Source: Planctomycetota bacterium
GTDB taxonomy: Bacteria; Planctomycetota; JAPUJT01
DNA: 42,420 nt
Direction: 5' to 3'
Assembly: GCA_027296055.1 (NCBI GenBank)
Contig: JAPUJT010000045.1
Span: forward strand, 1 to 42,420
In this document: in pieces, positions 16,952 to 26,133 of the stretch
Position numbering within the stretch: the first letter of the stretch is position 1
Layout: every line of letters begins with the position of its first letter
The notes under the pieces: generated by a model
What the model was told of the DNA's origin: nothing
Databases searched by the model: none
Seen by the model: the letters and a program-made list of their open reading frames with translations, nothing else
Position numbers and translations under genes: made by a program

Positions 16952-18171
16952 TCGGAACGAGAGGAAAGCGAACCCTTCTACTGCTGGGGCTCCTGGCCTC
17001 GACGCCGCTTCTGGGGGCTCGCGCCTGCGTCACGCGCACCGACTATCGTGAGAGGGTCCTCGCGGCCGCCAGGTCCGACCCGCGGCTACGGGTCGCCCTC
17101 GTGAAGGAGGCCCCGTCCGTGGACATCAGTGCCTCGGGTCCTCTTCTCGTCTACGCCTCGGACGCGACGGAACCCCTCCTCGACCTCCGCTCGCTGGACA
17201 AGGTCACGGTCTTCTCCCGCCTCGGAAAACTCGTCTGGGGAGCCCAGCTCCTCCACACCGCCACGGTCCGCATCGTCCCATCGGCGGGGGTCTCCGTCGA
17301 GATCAACGGGGCGGGCTACCGGGGCGATGTGCGAATCCACGCGGATCCGAAGGGAGCGATCACGTGCGTCAACGAAGTCGCCCTCGAGACATATCTAGCA
17401 GGAGTCATCGGGTCCGAGGTTCCTACCTCCTGGCCTGACGCGGCGCTGCGAGCGCAGGCGATCGTGGCGCGGACGTACGCCCTCTCTCGAGCCTGGGAGA
17501 GGCGAGACGCCCTTTATGACATGACCGCCGACACCCTGTCGCAAGTCTACCGGGGATTGAAATTCGAGGACCAGGTCGCCTTTCGAATCATCCATGAGAC
17601 CCGAGGTGTGATTCTCGTCTACGGCGATAAGATCTTCCCTACCTATTACATGAGCGTTTGCGGCGGTCACACCGCCTCGGCGGCCAAGGTCTTCGGAGAA
17701 TCCGCCATCCCACCCCTTCAGGGAACAGCTTGTGGCTACTGCCGGGGCGCCCGCCGATACCGTTGGCCCGTTGGCGGAAAACCGGTGACGATCTCGGAAG
17801 AGACGATTCTGGCGCGCCTCGGCCCGATGGGGATCTCCTTGAAGAGGCTCGACAGGATCGAGGGGATGCAGACGAGCCCTGACGGGTTCGCGACGCGCGT
17901 CTCCCTCCGGCATGGAGGGGAGATCTTCACCGTCTCGGCCCGGGAGTTCCGGATGGCCCTCGGCCCGGATCTGCTGTTCAGCGCCAACTTCGAGGCGGTG
18001 AAGGAGGGAAGCAACTTCGTCTTCAGCGGGCGCGGCTGGGGACACGGTGTCGGGATGTGCCAATGGGGCGCCCATGGTATGGCTCGCGCCGGATTCGACG
18101 AACGCGAGATCCTTCGGCATTACTATCCCGGCGCCGCACTGGCCCGTCTTTCACCGTCTCCTCCGGGCTAA
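16948..18171 (+). CDS. SpoIID/LytB-domain exported protein
   Basis: A 407-residue protein with a hydrophobic N-terminal signal (LLLLGLLASTPLLGA). The SpoIID domain spans about residues 140-395: LETYLAGVIGSEVPTSWPDA, ALRAQAIVARTYALSR and the signature GRGWGHGVGMCQWGAHGMA. SpoIID in endospore formers is a lytic transglycosylase that cuts denuded glycan strands; homologues in non-sporulating bacteria also act on peptidoglycan. There is no sporulation context here, so a cell-wall remodelling role is inferred. TTG 16948 overlaps the upstream stop. The Ala-rich ORF beginning at 16450 in this frame is shadow before 16948. Confidence 0.85.
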   Translation: MIGTRGKRTLLLLGLLASTPLLGARACVTRTDYRERVLAAARSDPRLRVALVKEAPSVDISASGPLLVYASDATEPLLDLRSLDKVTVFSRLGKLVWGAQLLHTATVRIVPSAGVSVEINGAGYRGDVRIHADPKGAITCVNEVALETYLAGVIGSEVPTSWPDAALRAQAIVARTYALSRAWERRDALYDMTADTLSQVYRGLKFEDQVAFRIIHETRGVILVYGDKIFPTYYMSVCGGHTASAAKVFGESAIPPLQGTACGYCRGARRYRWPVGGKPVTISEETILARLGPMGISLKRLDRIEGMQTSPDGFATRVSLRHGGEIFTVSAREFRMALGPDLLFSANFEAVKEGSNFVFSGRGWGHGVGMCQWGAHGMARAGFDEREILRHYYPGAALARLSPSPPG

Positions 18172-18207
18172 GCTCCGCAGGGACCCATCCATCCGATGCG
18201 GGGTTCG

Positions 18208-19410
18208 ATGAGAGAAGGCTTCGGCTTTCGAATTCACGCGAACGACTCCACGACGCGGGCGAGGACCGGCGTCCTGGAGACTCCTCACGGTCGAGTGGAA
18301 ACGCCGGCGTTTCTCCCCGTGGGGACGGCCGCGACCGTCAAGGCGGCAACGCCCGCGGACCTGGAGCGCGCCGGCGTCCCGATGATCCTCTGCAACACCT
18401 ATCATCTCGCACAGCGCCCCGGCAGCGAAGTCGTGCGAAGGGCCGGTGGGCTCCACGCGTTCATGGGCTGGTCACGGCCCATCCTCACGGACAGCGGCGG
18501 ATTTCAAGTCTTCTCCCTTTCATCGTTTTGCGAGGTGTCAGAGGAGGGAGTCCGCTTTCGTTCCCCCCTCGATGGTACGATGTTCTGGCTGACTCCCGAG
18601 GAGGCGATCCGATTACAGCAGGACCTGGGCAGCGATATCGCACTTCAGCTCGACGTGTGTAGCCCGAATCCCTGCCCGAAGGACCAGGCAGCCGAGGCGA
18701 TGCGTCTCACGCACCGGTGGGCCGAACGATCCCTCGCCTCGCACAACGCGTCTCGTCAGGCCCTCTTCGGCATCGTCCAGGGAGGGATCTATCCCGACCT
18801 ACGATCGGAGAGCGCGGAGCATATCGGTCGGCTGGGTTTCGATGGCATCGCCGTGGGAGGATTGAGCGTCGGAGAGGAGAAGTCGGACTTGGAGGCGGTG
18901 CTACGATCCTTGAGCCTTCCCGACGCTCTCCCCCGCCACCTCCTCGGTGTCGGGAAGCCCGAGGACCTGCTGCTCGCCATCGGCGAGGGGATGGACATGT
19001 TCGACTGCGTCATCCCCACACGGAACGCCCGCGGAGCGGGTGTCTTCACGTTTGCAGGGCGCCTCCATCTGAGGAACCGGAAATTCAAGGAAGATTTCGA
19101 CCCGGTGGAGGCGGACTGTCCCTGCCCCGCGTGCACGCAATTCTCCCGGGCCTACCTGCGTCACCTCTTCGGTGCGCGAGAGATCCTCGCGTCACAGCTG
19201 GCCACGCTGCACAATCTCACGTTCTTTCAGAGGCTCTTCGCCCGGGTCCGAGAGGCGATTTCCGAAGGCAGGTTCGGCATCTTTCGGGAGGAGTTCCTTC
19301 GGGCGTATCTCGAATCCGCGGCAGACGTTGGGATGGAAGAAGATATCCTCATCCCCCCTCCCGGCGCCCCGGATGTTCCCGATGGAACTCCCCGGGGAGG
19401 GATGCTATAA
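18208..19410 (+). CDS. tgt: tRNA-guanine transglycosylase (queuine tRNA-ribosyltransferase)
   Basis: Exchanges guanine-34 for preQ1 in GUN-anticodon tRNAs during queuosine synthesis. Seen: PAFLPVGTAATVKAATPADL, the nucleophile-bearing DSGGFQVFSL, GIVQGG, GGLSVGEEKSDLE, the second aspartate in MFDCVIPTRNARG, and a zinc site CPCPACTQFSRAYLRHL with the later His in ATLHN. Start chosen at ATG 18208; ATG 18196 is possible and adds four residues. In many bacteria tgt is followed directly by yajC-secD-secF, but here an extra exported-protein gene intervenes. Confidence 0.95.
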   Translation: MREGFGFRIHANDSTTRARTGVLETPHGRVETPAFLPVGTAATVKAATPADLERAGVPMILCNTYHLAQRPGSEVVRRAGGLHAFMGWSRPILTDSGGFQVFSLSSFCEVSEEGVRFRSPLDGTMFWLTPEEAIRLQQDLGSDIALQLDVCSPNPCPKDQAAEAMRLTHRWAERSLASHNASRQALFGIVQGGIYPDLRSESAEHIGRLGFDGIAVGGLSVGEEKSDLEAVLRSLSLPDALPRHLLGVGKPEDLLLAIGEGMDMFDCVIPTRNARGAGVFTFAGRLHLRNRKFKEDFDPVEADCPCPACTQFSRAYLRHLFGAREILASQLATLHNLTFFQRLFARVREAISEGRFGIFREEFLRAYLESAADVGMEEDILIPPPGAPDVPDGTPRGGML

Positions 19411-19411
19411 T
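19383..19411 (+). promoter_or_regulatory. Extended -10 promoter for exported-protein gene
   Basis: TGC-TATAAT (-10 at 19406-19411) with a weak -35 TGGAAC (19383-19388) at 17 bases, overlapping the tgt stop codon. The leader before the ATG at 19510 is about 90 bases. Confidence 0.5.
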
Positions 19412-19509
19412 CCGTGGTTACCAAGTTTTGTAGCTTCCTGGGGGGGTAATCCGAGGCAGATATTCAGCGGCTTGGCCGCAGTTCGGAATGAAGAATGGGA
19501 GGTAGATCC

Positions 19510-20721
19510 ATGCGCTGGCAGCTCGGTCTACTCGGTCTGATGGGTCTGGTCTGTTTGATCATGGGGCTCTCCGCCCCCGGGGCGCAGGCTCAGATCGTCT
19601 ATCGTGACAAGGTGACGACGACGCAGCTCTCCGATGGGGCGGACCTGATCGTCCTCGGAGAAGTGGTAAGGATCGAGAACGTCGGGAGCAGTGATCATCA
19701 GGGGGTTCTGATCCAGATCGAACCCGATAGGGTCCTGAAAGGCCCGGAGGAGCCCGGGCAGATCCAGATCTTCAACTTCACCCGGACGACGGGGACGCTC
19801 TCCATTGCCGAAGGGGAAAAGCCGCTTCTCTTCCTCACGGCGCTCGACAAGTCCGAGCTCGAGTGCGCTCATTGCGACAAGAAGGGCTTTGAGGTGATCG
19901 ACCTCCCCGATGGGAACTATTACGTGGTGCGCGCTTCCCGATGGGGCCTGCTCATGCCGGGTAGCGTCTATGTGGATCACGTCGCCGCGACGATTCGACT
20001 GAAGACGAAGGGTGACTACAGCGGACTGAAGAATCACTGGATGAACGGGGCAGAGAATCCCGACGGACGGATTGCTCTGGACAGCGTGATCGATCTGCTC
20101 GCCGAGGAGAAGGCGCTGGCCAACATCGACGCGACCGACTCCGCGGCGATCCTTCGCCTTGTTCGAACGCCGGGCGACCGGTTCCGACCGGTGGATCCGC
20201 TCGTTCTCCTTGCAGGGCACACGGGTCTTCCGGAAGCCTTGGCGTCTCTGATCGATCTGGCCCGATCTCCGGAGGGTCCCGAGACCGCGGTCCTGGCTTC
20301 CTCCCTTACCCTCCTCTCCGTGTCGGGTGTCGATGTCGCCTCGGCTCTGGAGGCGGAGCTGGCATCCCCCGGGGCGGAGCCCGCCGAGAAGGAGCGTTTC
20401 ATCCTCGTGGCCGCCTCGATGAAGGAGAGAAAGCTGACCGATGCCCTGATCGCTCTGGTGGCGACGCCTGAGCTTCGGAAGTCCGCACTGCTGGCGCTCG
20501 GCGACATGAAGGACCCGAAGGCCCTCCCCACCCTCCAGGCTGGACTGACAGGAGGGGAGATGAAGTTTCGCCAGGCAGCGGCCGTCGCCCTCGCCTACTT
20601 CGGCGGCGACGGCGTCAAGGCGATCATGGAGTATCAAAAGGCCCACCCCGAAGACGATCTCGCCCGATTCATTGGCGAGCTGAGGAGGAATCCCGCCCGA
20701 GTTCGGGGGCAGGTGCGCTAG
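19510..20721 (+). CDS. Exported protein with HEAT-like helical repeats
   Basis: A 403-residue protein with a typical Sec signal peptide ending APGAQAQ. The N-terminal domain (LSDGADLIVLGEVVRIENVG, LIQIEPDRVLKGPE, KPLLFLTAL) resembles a small beta domain seen in exported proteins of unknown role. It contains a cysteine pair (CAHC). The C-terminal half is Ala/Leu-rich helical repeats consistent with HEAT/Armadillo folds (LRKSALLALGDMKDPKALPT, FRQAAAVALAYFGGDGV). ATG 19510 follows GGGAGGT. A periplasmic scaffold or binding role is inferred only. Confidence 0.65.
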   Translation: MRWQLGLLGLMGLVCLIMGLSAPGAQAQIVYRDKVTTTQLSDGADLIVLGEVVRIENVGSSDHQGVLIQIEPDRVLKGPEEPGQIQIFNFTRTTGTLSIAEGEKPLLFLTALDKSELECAHCDKKGFEVIDLPDGNYYVVRASRWGLLMPGSVYVDHVAATIRLKTKGDYSGLKNHWMNGAENPDGRIALDSVIDLLAEEKALANIDATDSAAILRLVRTPGDRFRPVDPLVLLAGHTGLPEALASLIDLARSPEGPETAVLASSLTLLSVSGVDVASALEAELASPGAEPAEKERFILVAASMKERKLTDALIALVATPELRKSALLALGDMKDPKALPTLQAGLTGGEMKFRQAAAVALAYFGGDGVKAIMEYQKAHPEDDLARFIGELRRNPARVRGQVR

Positions 20722-20913
20722 AGCGCGGAAGCCTGTGGAAAATGCGGGCTGAACCTGTCCTCTCGAGAGGGCGTCCGGGAAATGGGAGGTAGTCATTCAG
20801 GGCCAGGCCCGGACGGCCTCGACCACCTGCGGAACCAGTAACCAGACTCTGAGAAAAGGTAGGCTCCCATCCCTTGGGGGCCATGGATTGTAGGTAGATA
20901 GGTAGCGGCAGCC

Positions 20914-21240
20914 ATGCCCACAGAACAGCCTGACATCCCCGCCGGGGGGGGGTTATTCCAGCTCCTCCCGATGTTCTTTATCATGTTCATGATCATGTAC
21001 TTCATGATCATCCGGCCACAGAGGAAGAAGGAAAAGAATCGACTGGAGATGCTCTCGCAGATCCGGAAGAACGATCACATCCTGACCACAGGCGGCATCT
21101 ACGGCGTCGTGATGAACGTCAAGGACGACGAATTGCTGCTCCGGATCGACGACACGAACAACGTTCGGGTCCGACTGTCTCGCAGTAGCGTGGTCGGCGT
21201 GATCGATCCGAAGGACAAGGAAGAGAAGTCGAAGGATTGA
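20914..21240 (+). CDS. yajC: Preprotein translocase subunit YajC
   Basis: A 108-residue inner-membrane protein that associates with SecDF-YidC at the Sec translocon. One transmembrane helix (LPMFFIMFMIMYFMIIRPQRK) is followed by the conserved QRKKEKNRLEMLSQIRKNDHI and TTGGIYGVV block and a short beta domain. It lies 29 bases upstream of the fused secDF gene, the standard order. Confidence 0.94.
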   Translation: MPTEQPDIPAGGGLFQLLPMFFIMFMIMYFMIIRPQRKKEKNRLEMLSQIRKNDHILTTGGIYGVVMNVKDDELLLRIDDTNNVRVRLSRSSVVGVIDPKDKEEKSKD

Positions 21241-21269
21241 TGACCCTGCAGGAAGAGGAGTAACGAGGC

Positions 21270-23945
21270 GTGTTTCGCGACTTTGGCTGGAAATTCTGGG
21301 TGATCGGTCTCGTCGTGGCGGTGATCATCGGCATACCGGTGATCGCGGGCAACTGGGTCCAGCTCGGACTCGATCTGCAGGGCGGGACGATGCTGACGTA
21401 CGGCCTCGATACGGAGACGGCCTCCGAGTTCGACGTCGTCCTGCAGGTCCTCCGGAAGCGGCTGAACACCCTGGGCCTCCGTCAACTCCTGATCCGCAGG
21501 GAGGGGACGGGCCATTTCGTCGTCCAGGTGCCCGGTGTGGACGACACGGCGATCGCGCGGATCAAGCACCTGATCGAGACGAGCGGACAGCTCTGGTTCA
21601 AGATCGAAGCGGTCCGTCAGGAGGCGCCGGAGATCAGAAAGATCTTCGAATGGAAGCAGAGGGACGAGTACGAGGAGGACTACAAGTACGACATCGGCTT
21701 GAAGGTAAACAAGGAGGGAGATCCTCTCCCCGCAGAGGACTGGAATTCCTACTCCCTGCTGATCAACAAGGGAGCGGTCGAGGGACGCCTCCTGAGTGGG
21801 GCCAACCCCACCACGGATGATTTCGGGGCCGACTCCGTCGGGTTCCAGTTCAACGCCGAGGGGGCCCGCGCCTTCGGCAAGCTCACCGAGGAGAACAAGG
21901 GTAAGAATCTCGCCATCGTCCTGGACGGGGTCGTTGTATCGGCTCCCTTGGTCAAGGACACCATCACCTCCTCGGGGATCATCACCGGGAGTTACACCCG
22001 GGACGAAGTAAACGACCTGGTCATCATCCTCCAGGGCGGCAGCCTTCCCAGCACACCCACGCCCGAGAGTGACCTGACGATCGGCCCGGGCCTCGGTCGG
22101 GACTCGATCGAGAGGGGGAAGCTCGCCACCTGGATCAGCCTCGCACTCGTCATCGGGTTCATCCTCGTCTACTACCGGGGCGCCGGCGTCGTCGCCTGCA
22201 TCACGCTCCTCCTCAACCTCGCCCTGCTCGTCTGCGTGTTGATCAACTTCGAGGCGACCCTGACGCTGCCCGGCATCGCCGGGATCGTGCTGACGGTCGG
22301 GATGGCGATCGACGCCAACATCCTGATCTTCGAACGCATCCGGGAAGAAAAGAACAAGGGGATGGGGATCCGTCAGGCGATCGAAAACGGTTACGGCCGG
22401 GCCTTCTGGACGATCTTCGACGCCAACCTGACAACCCTGATCACCGCCCTGATCCTTTTTCAGGTGGGGACGGGGCCGATCAAGGGGTTCGCTGTCACGC
22501 TCTCGATCGGGATCCTCACGAGCATGTTCAGCGCCCTCTTCGTGACGAAGGCTCTCTTCGGGTTGCTCGTCGTGAAGGGGTGGATCACCGAGTTCAAGAT
22601 CATGAGCCTGGTCGGCGAACCGAACATCCAGTTCGGTCGCTACGGGAGGCTCCCCCTGATCGTCTCTCTCGCGCTGATCCTGGGGGGGATGGCAGTATTC
22701 GCCGCGAGGGGTCAGGACAAGTACGGGATCGAGTTTACCGGGGGCGCCCTTTTTCAGATCAAGCTGAAGGAACCGGTGAGCGACGCCGAGGTCCGGCGCA
22801 GGCTGAACAAGGCCGGCGGGGAGTTCGTGAACGCGGAGGTTCAGGCCGTGGGCTTCCGACAGGGCGCCGTGGCGGAGCCGAGCAATGGTGGTGGGAATGA
22901 GAATCAGAGAGCCCTGCCGGGCGAGGAAGGGTATGAGTACCAGATCCGGGTTCGCTTGGTTCAGGAGGGGAAGGACGTCGATACCAATGTCCTGAAGTCA
23001 AGGGTGGACGACGCCTTCAAGGATGTTCTCGCTCCGGACACCTACCCTCCGCTTCCCCCCAGGGACGCCGTCCAGATGGATCCGAGCGAGCCGGGGTGGG
23101 GTAAGCTGGCTCTGGTCGTCCGGCTCGACCCGCGCATGGTCGAGATGCCGGACCTGGAGAAGCTCGCCGCCGATCTCATCGCCGACGGCTTCGAGGGTGC
23201 CGAGGTAGAGCCCTGGGAGGATGACTCGGGAGTCCTGGCGATCAAGGTCACGACGGGACTGCTCGACCTGGCCACGGAGAAGAAGAAAAATGACAAGAGG
23301 GATCTGCTGAGGAAGTTCTTCAATCAGTCGGTCGACTACCCGATCTCGGAGCCGTACTCGCGTGTGATCGACATCGGGAAATCGGTCGCCTATAACCTGA
23401 AGAGCAAGGCGATCCTGGCGATGATATTCGCCGTGTTCGCGATCGTGCTCTACATCACCTTCCGGTTCGAATTCAAGTTCGGCATCGCGGCGATCACCGC
23501 TCTCGTGCATGACGTCCTCTTCTCCATGGGGGCCGTGGCGGCGATAGATGCCAGCGGCCTCATGGACGTCAAGATCGACCTGGCGATGGTGACCGCCTTC
23601 CTCACGATCATCGGATATTCCCTCAATGACACGATCGTCGTCTTCGATCGCATTCGAGAAAACCTCGGAGGCCGGGAGAAGCTGGAGTACGCGGAGCTGG
23701 TCAACCGCAGCATCAACCAGACTCTCAGCCGTACTGTCCTCACGTCCATCACCACGTTCGTCGCCCTCCTCGCTCTCTTTCTGGCCGGGGTCAACGTGAT
23801 CCGGGACTTCTCCTTCGCCATGATGATCGGGGTCGTCGTCGGGACCTACTCCTCGATATTCATCGCCAGCCCCGTCCTGATCTTCCTCCGGAACAGGGAG
23901 GTGGCGGCGGAGGAGAGGGAGAAAGCCCAGGGCGCCAAGAGCTGA
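21270..23945 (+). CDS. secDF: SecD-SecF fusion protein translocase subunit
   Basis: An 891-residue proton-driven RND-type factor that pulls preproteins out on the periplasmic face. The SecD half (residues 1 to about 450) has TM1, GLDLQGGTMLTYGLD, a large periplasmic domain and the TM2-6 bundle with GIVLTVGMAIDANILIFERI. The SecF half starts near GRLPLIVSLALILGG, continues with YGIEFTGGALFQIKL and ends with the IIGYSLNDTIVVFDRIRENL bundle. The periplasmic loop of the SecF half is unusually long (about 200 residues, with a Gly/Asn/Glu-rich stretch). The start is GTG 21270 behind AGAGGAG. A natural fusion is known in some phyla and absent in E. coli. Confidence 0.95.
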   Translation: MFRDFGWKFWVIGLVVAVIIGIPVIAGNWVQLGLDLQGGTMLTYGLDTETASEFDVVLQVLRKRLNTLGLRQLLIRREGTGHFVVQVPGVDDTAIARIKHLIETSGQLWFKIEAVRQEAPEIRKIFEWKQRDEYEEDYKYDIGLKVNKEGDPLPAEDWNSYSLLINKGAVEGRLLSGANPTTDDFGADSVGFQFNAEGARAFGKLTEENKGKNLAIVLDGVVVSAPLVKDTITSSGIITGSYTRDEVNDLVIILQGGSLPSTPTPESDLTIGPGLGRDSIERGKLATWISLALVIGFILVYYRGAGVVACITLLLNLALLVCVLINFEATLTLPGIAGIVLTVGMAIDANILIFERIREEKNKGMGIRQAIENGYGRAFWTIFDANLTTLITALILFQVGTGPIKGFAVTLSIGILTSMFSALFVTKALFGLLVVKGWITEFKIMSLVGEPNIQFGRYGRLPLIVSLALILGGMAVFAARGQDKYGIEFTGGALFQIKLKEPVSDAEVRRRLNKAGGEFVNAEVQAVGFRQGAVAEPSNGGGNENQRALPGEEGYEYQIRVRLVQEGKDVDTNVLKSRVDDAFKDVLAPDTYPPLPPRDAVQMDPSEPGWGKLALVVRLDPRMVEMPDLEKLAADLIADGFEGAEVEPWEDDSGVLAIKVTTGLLDLATEKKKNDKRDLLRKFFNQSVDYPISEPYSRVIDIGKSVAYNLKSKAILAMIFAVFAIVLYITFRFEFKFGIAAITALVHDVLFSMGAVAAIDASGLMDVKIDLAMVTAFLTIIGYSLNDTIVVFDRIRENLGGREKLEYAELVNRSINQTLSRTVLTSITTFVALLALFLAGVNVIRDFSFAMMIGVVVGTYSSIFIASPVLIFLRNREVAAEEREKAQGAKS

Positions 23946-24046
23946 CCTCACCCGCTTGCCTCGGACCCCTGGACCTGATTTACTCTTATGAGAGGGGTGC
24001 CGGGGAGAAGTTCCTTCGCAGCAAAACGAATCCACTGAGAGTCTAG

Positions 24047-24070
24047 AAAAAGGGGACAGTCACCTTTTTT
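24047..24070. terminator. Palindromic repeat copy 2 / terminator after secDF
   Basis: AAAAAGG-G-GAC-A-GTC-A-CCTTTTTT forms a hairpin with one G-A mismatch and ends in six T, so it should act as an intrinsic terminator for secDF. It is related to the element at 14544-14564. Confidence 0.6.
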
Positions 24071-24089
24071 GTCGAGGGAGGTACGCGAG

Positions 24090-25070
24090 ATGAAGGGCCT
24101 GAAGTTCAGCATCGCACTCATGATGATCGCTGCCATTGGTTGTTCCAGAAGCGGCGGAAGCCATCGCGGAGGTGCCGTCGCGGGGAGCATCCTGGATGTG
24201 CAGCCCTCCGTGGGGACGGTCGCTGGTGGCACCTCGGTCCTCATCACGACCCAGGGACTGGCCGACTTCCAGTTGATGGCTCCCACGGTCACCTTCGACG
24301 GGAATGCGGCGACGTTCGTCCAGGCCCCAGCGGCAGATATGGTCGAGGTCCTCACCCCGACGGCCTCAGGGACGGGATGGGTAGACGTCGTTGTCACCGA
24401 GGGCGCGGTCTCTGCCACCCGCCCGATGGGTTTCGAGTATGTCACCGTGCCGCCTCCGCTTCCGTGCACGTTCGGCTCGGCCTGTCCCGATCGCGGCCTC
24501 CTGGCGGGCGGCGAGATCGTGATGATCTTGGGGGTGGATTTCGAGAACCTCCCCCGTGTCTTCTTCGACGGCGTCGAATCCCCGAACGTCCAGTTCGTAT
24601 CCACGACGGAGATCACGGCCGAGGCCCCGGGAGCCGCCGCGGCCGGCCTGGTGGACATCCAGGTAGATAATCCGTCGGGAGGGATCTGCGTCGGCACGGC
24701 GGCCTACGAGTATCTCGCGTCGAGCCCCATCATGGACAACCAGGAGCCGAACGACACGTTGATCTCCTGTTTCGCGGGGGTCCCGACGACGCTGGGCGTG
24801 TTTTACGACGGCACGTTCCACACGGGGACGGATGAGGATTGGTACTGCTTCACCGCCCTCGGGGGTCCCAGGGTTGTGACCATGAATCCGGACCCGATCA
24901 CCGATCCCAATTACGACCTCGAGTTATACGACGCGAGCGGCGCGCTCATCATGGGTTCCTACAGCGTGTTCGGCCAGGAGATGCTCACGACCCCGGGGGG
25001 GGGGACATTCTCGGTCAGGGTGATCAACCGATGTGGTGAGGTGGGCGAGTACACGATCTCGTTCGGCTAG
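24090..25070 (+). CDS. Lipoprotein with TIG and PPC-type domains (first of tandem pair)
   Basis: A 326-residue lipoprotein (lipobox AAIGC, Cys18; then a SGGSHRGG linker). Two IPT/TIG-like Ig domains follow: ILDVQPSVGTVAGGTSVLIT to GFEYVTV, and a second from LAGGEIVMILGVDFEN. The C-terminal domain resembles bacterial pre-peptidase C-terminal (PPC) domains: QEPNDTLISCF, TGTDEDWYCF, DLELYDASGALI and VRVINRCGEVGEYTISFG. Such proteins are surface-exposed adhesin- or stalk-like modules; no catalytic domain is present. ATG 24090 follows GAGGGAGGT. The first 130 residues are nearly the same as those of the next gene. Confidence 0.75.
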   Translation: MKGLKFSIALMMIAAIGCSRSGGSHRGGAVAGSILDVQPSVGTVAGGTSVLITTQGLADFQLMAPTVTFDGNAATFVQAPAADMVEVLTPTASGTGWVDVVVTEGAVSATRPMGFEYVTVPPPLPCTFGSACPDRGLLAGGEIVMILGVDFENLPRVFFDGVESPNVQFVSTTEITAEAPGAAAAGLVDIQVDNPSGGICVGTAAYEYLASSPIMDNQEPNDTLISCFAGVPTTLGVFYDGTFHTGTDEDWYCFTALGGPRVVTMNPDPITDPNYDLELYDASGALIMGSYSVFGQEMLTTPGGGTFSVRVINRCGEVGEYTISFG

Positions 25071-25094
25071 TCGGAGTAACAGGAGGGCAGCGAG

Positions 25095-26069
25095 ATGAAG
25101 TGGCTGAGGTTTGGCCTCGTGACCGTCTTGATGGCCACACTGGCATGTTCCGGAAGCGGCGGTAGCCATCGAGGTGGTACGGTCGTGGCGGACATTCTGG
25201 ACGTGCAGCCCTCCGATGGGCCGGTCGCCGGCGGCACGTCGGTCCTCATCACGACGCAGGGCTTCACAGACTTTCAGTCCATGGTTCCCACGGTCACCTT
25301 CGACGGGAATGTGGCGACGTTTGTCCAGGCCCCCGCGGCCGACCAGATCGAGGTCATCACGCCCGTGGCCGCCGGGTCGGGCTTCGTCGGCGTCGTGGTC
25401 ACCCAGGGAGCCGTCTCCGCCACCCGCCCGATGGGCTTCGAGTACACTGCCGTCTCATGCAGCATCACGTCGATTTGTCCGAGCGGGGGTGGACTTGCGG
25501 GGGGGGAGATCGCCACGATTCTCGGCGCCAACTTCGTTGCCGGGATGCGAGTCTTCTTCTCCATGGAGTCGCCGCAGGTCACGTTCGTCTCCCCGAACGA
25601 GATCTGGGCGGAGGTCACTCCATCAATCTCTGTAGGTCTCATCGACGTTTCAATCACCGACCCCTCGAGCGTTTGTGTCTTCCTCAACGGCTGGGAATAC
25701 AAGGTATTCCTGCAGTCTCCCGACAGCTTCGAGCCGAACGACACGCTGGCCACCTGCTTCTCGGTCGGCTCCATCACGACCGGGTGGTCGGCGACCGGCC
25801 TCACGATTCACGACGCCATCGATGAAGACTACTTCTGCTACAATACTCTCCTGGTTCCGGCCCTCCCGACCGTCACGATGACCCCCGATCCCAACTCCGG
25901 CAACCTGGACATCGAGCTGTTCGATGCGGCGACCGGGACGTTCCTGGCCGGCTCCTACCAGCCGTCGGGCCCGGAGTCGATTGCCACGCCGCCGGGAGCG
26001 ACCGACTACGCCGTCCGCGTCTTTGGCGATTGCGGCGCCGTCGGCACCTACTCTCTGAACATTCAATAA
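25095..26069 (+). CDS. Lipoprotein with TIG and PPC-type domains (second of tandem pair)
   Basis: A 324-residue tandem paralogue with the same order: lipobox ATLAC (Cys18), SGGSHRGG, two TIG-like domains and a PPC-like domain (EPNDTLATCFSVG, DEDYFCYNTL, DIELFDAATGTFL). The N-terminal TIG domain is almost unchanged between copies, while the second TIG and PPC domains have diverged. That pattern fits a duplication with constraint or gene conversion on the N-terminal part. It starts 24 bases after the first copy, behind AGGAGG. Function unknown; surface display is inferred. Confidence 0.75.
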   Translation: MKWLRFGLVTVLMATLACSGSGGSHRGGTVVADILDVQPSDGPVAGGTSVLITTQGFTDFQSMVPTVTFDGNVATFVQAPAADQIEVITPVAAGSGFVGVVVTQGAVSATRPMGFEYTAVSCSITSICPSGGGLAGGEIATILGANFVAGMRVFFSMESPQVTFVSPNEIWAEVTPSISVGLIDVSITDPSSVCVFLNGWEYKVFLQSPDSFEPNDTLATCFSVGSITTGWSATGLTIHDAIDEDYFCYNTLLVPALPTVTMTPDPNSGNLDIELFDAATGTFLAGSYQPSGPESIATPPGATDYAVRVFGDCGAVGTYSLNIQ

Positions 26070-26133
26070 AACCGGAGTTTGGTGGCGTGCACGAGACACG
26101 CGAGTCCGGGGCGAGTTCTGTGAGGAATTCGGG

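Noticed and set aside
17900..18171. SpoIID and SpoVG genes as a sign of sporulation.
   Set aside because: Both families occur widely in non-sporulating bacteria and no other sporulation genes are present.
20722..20913. Gap before yajC with GGTAGATAGGTAG repeats.
   Set aside because: Too short and simple to support a regulatory element or gene.
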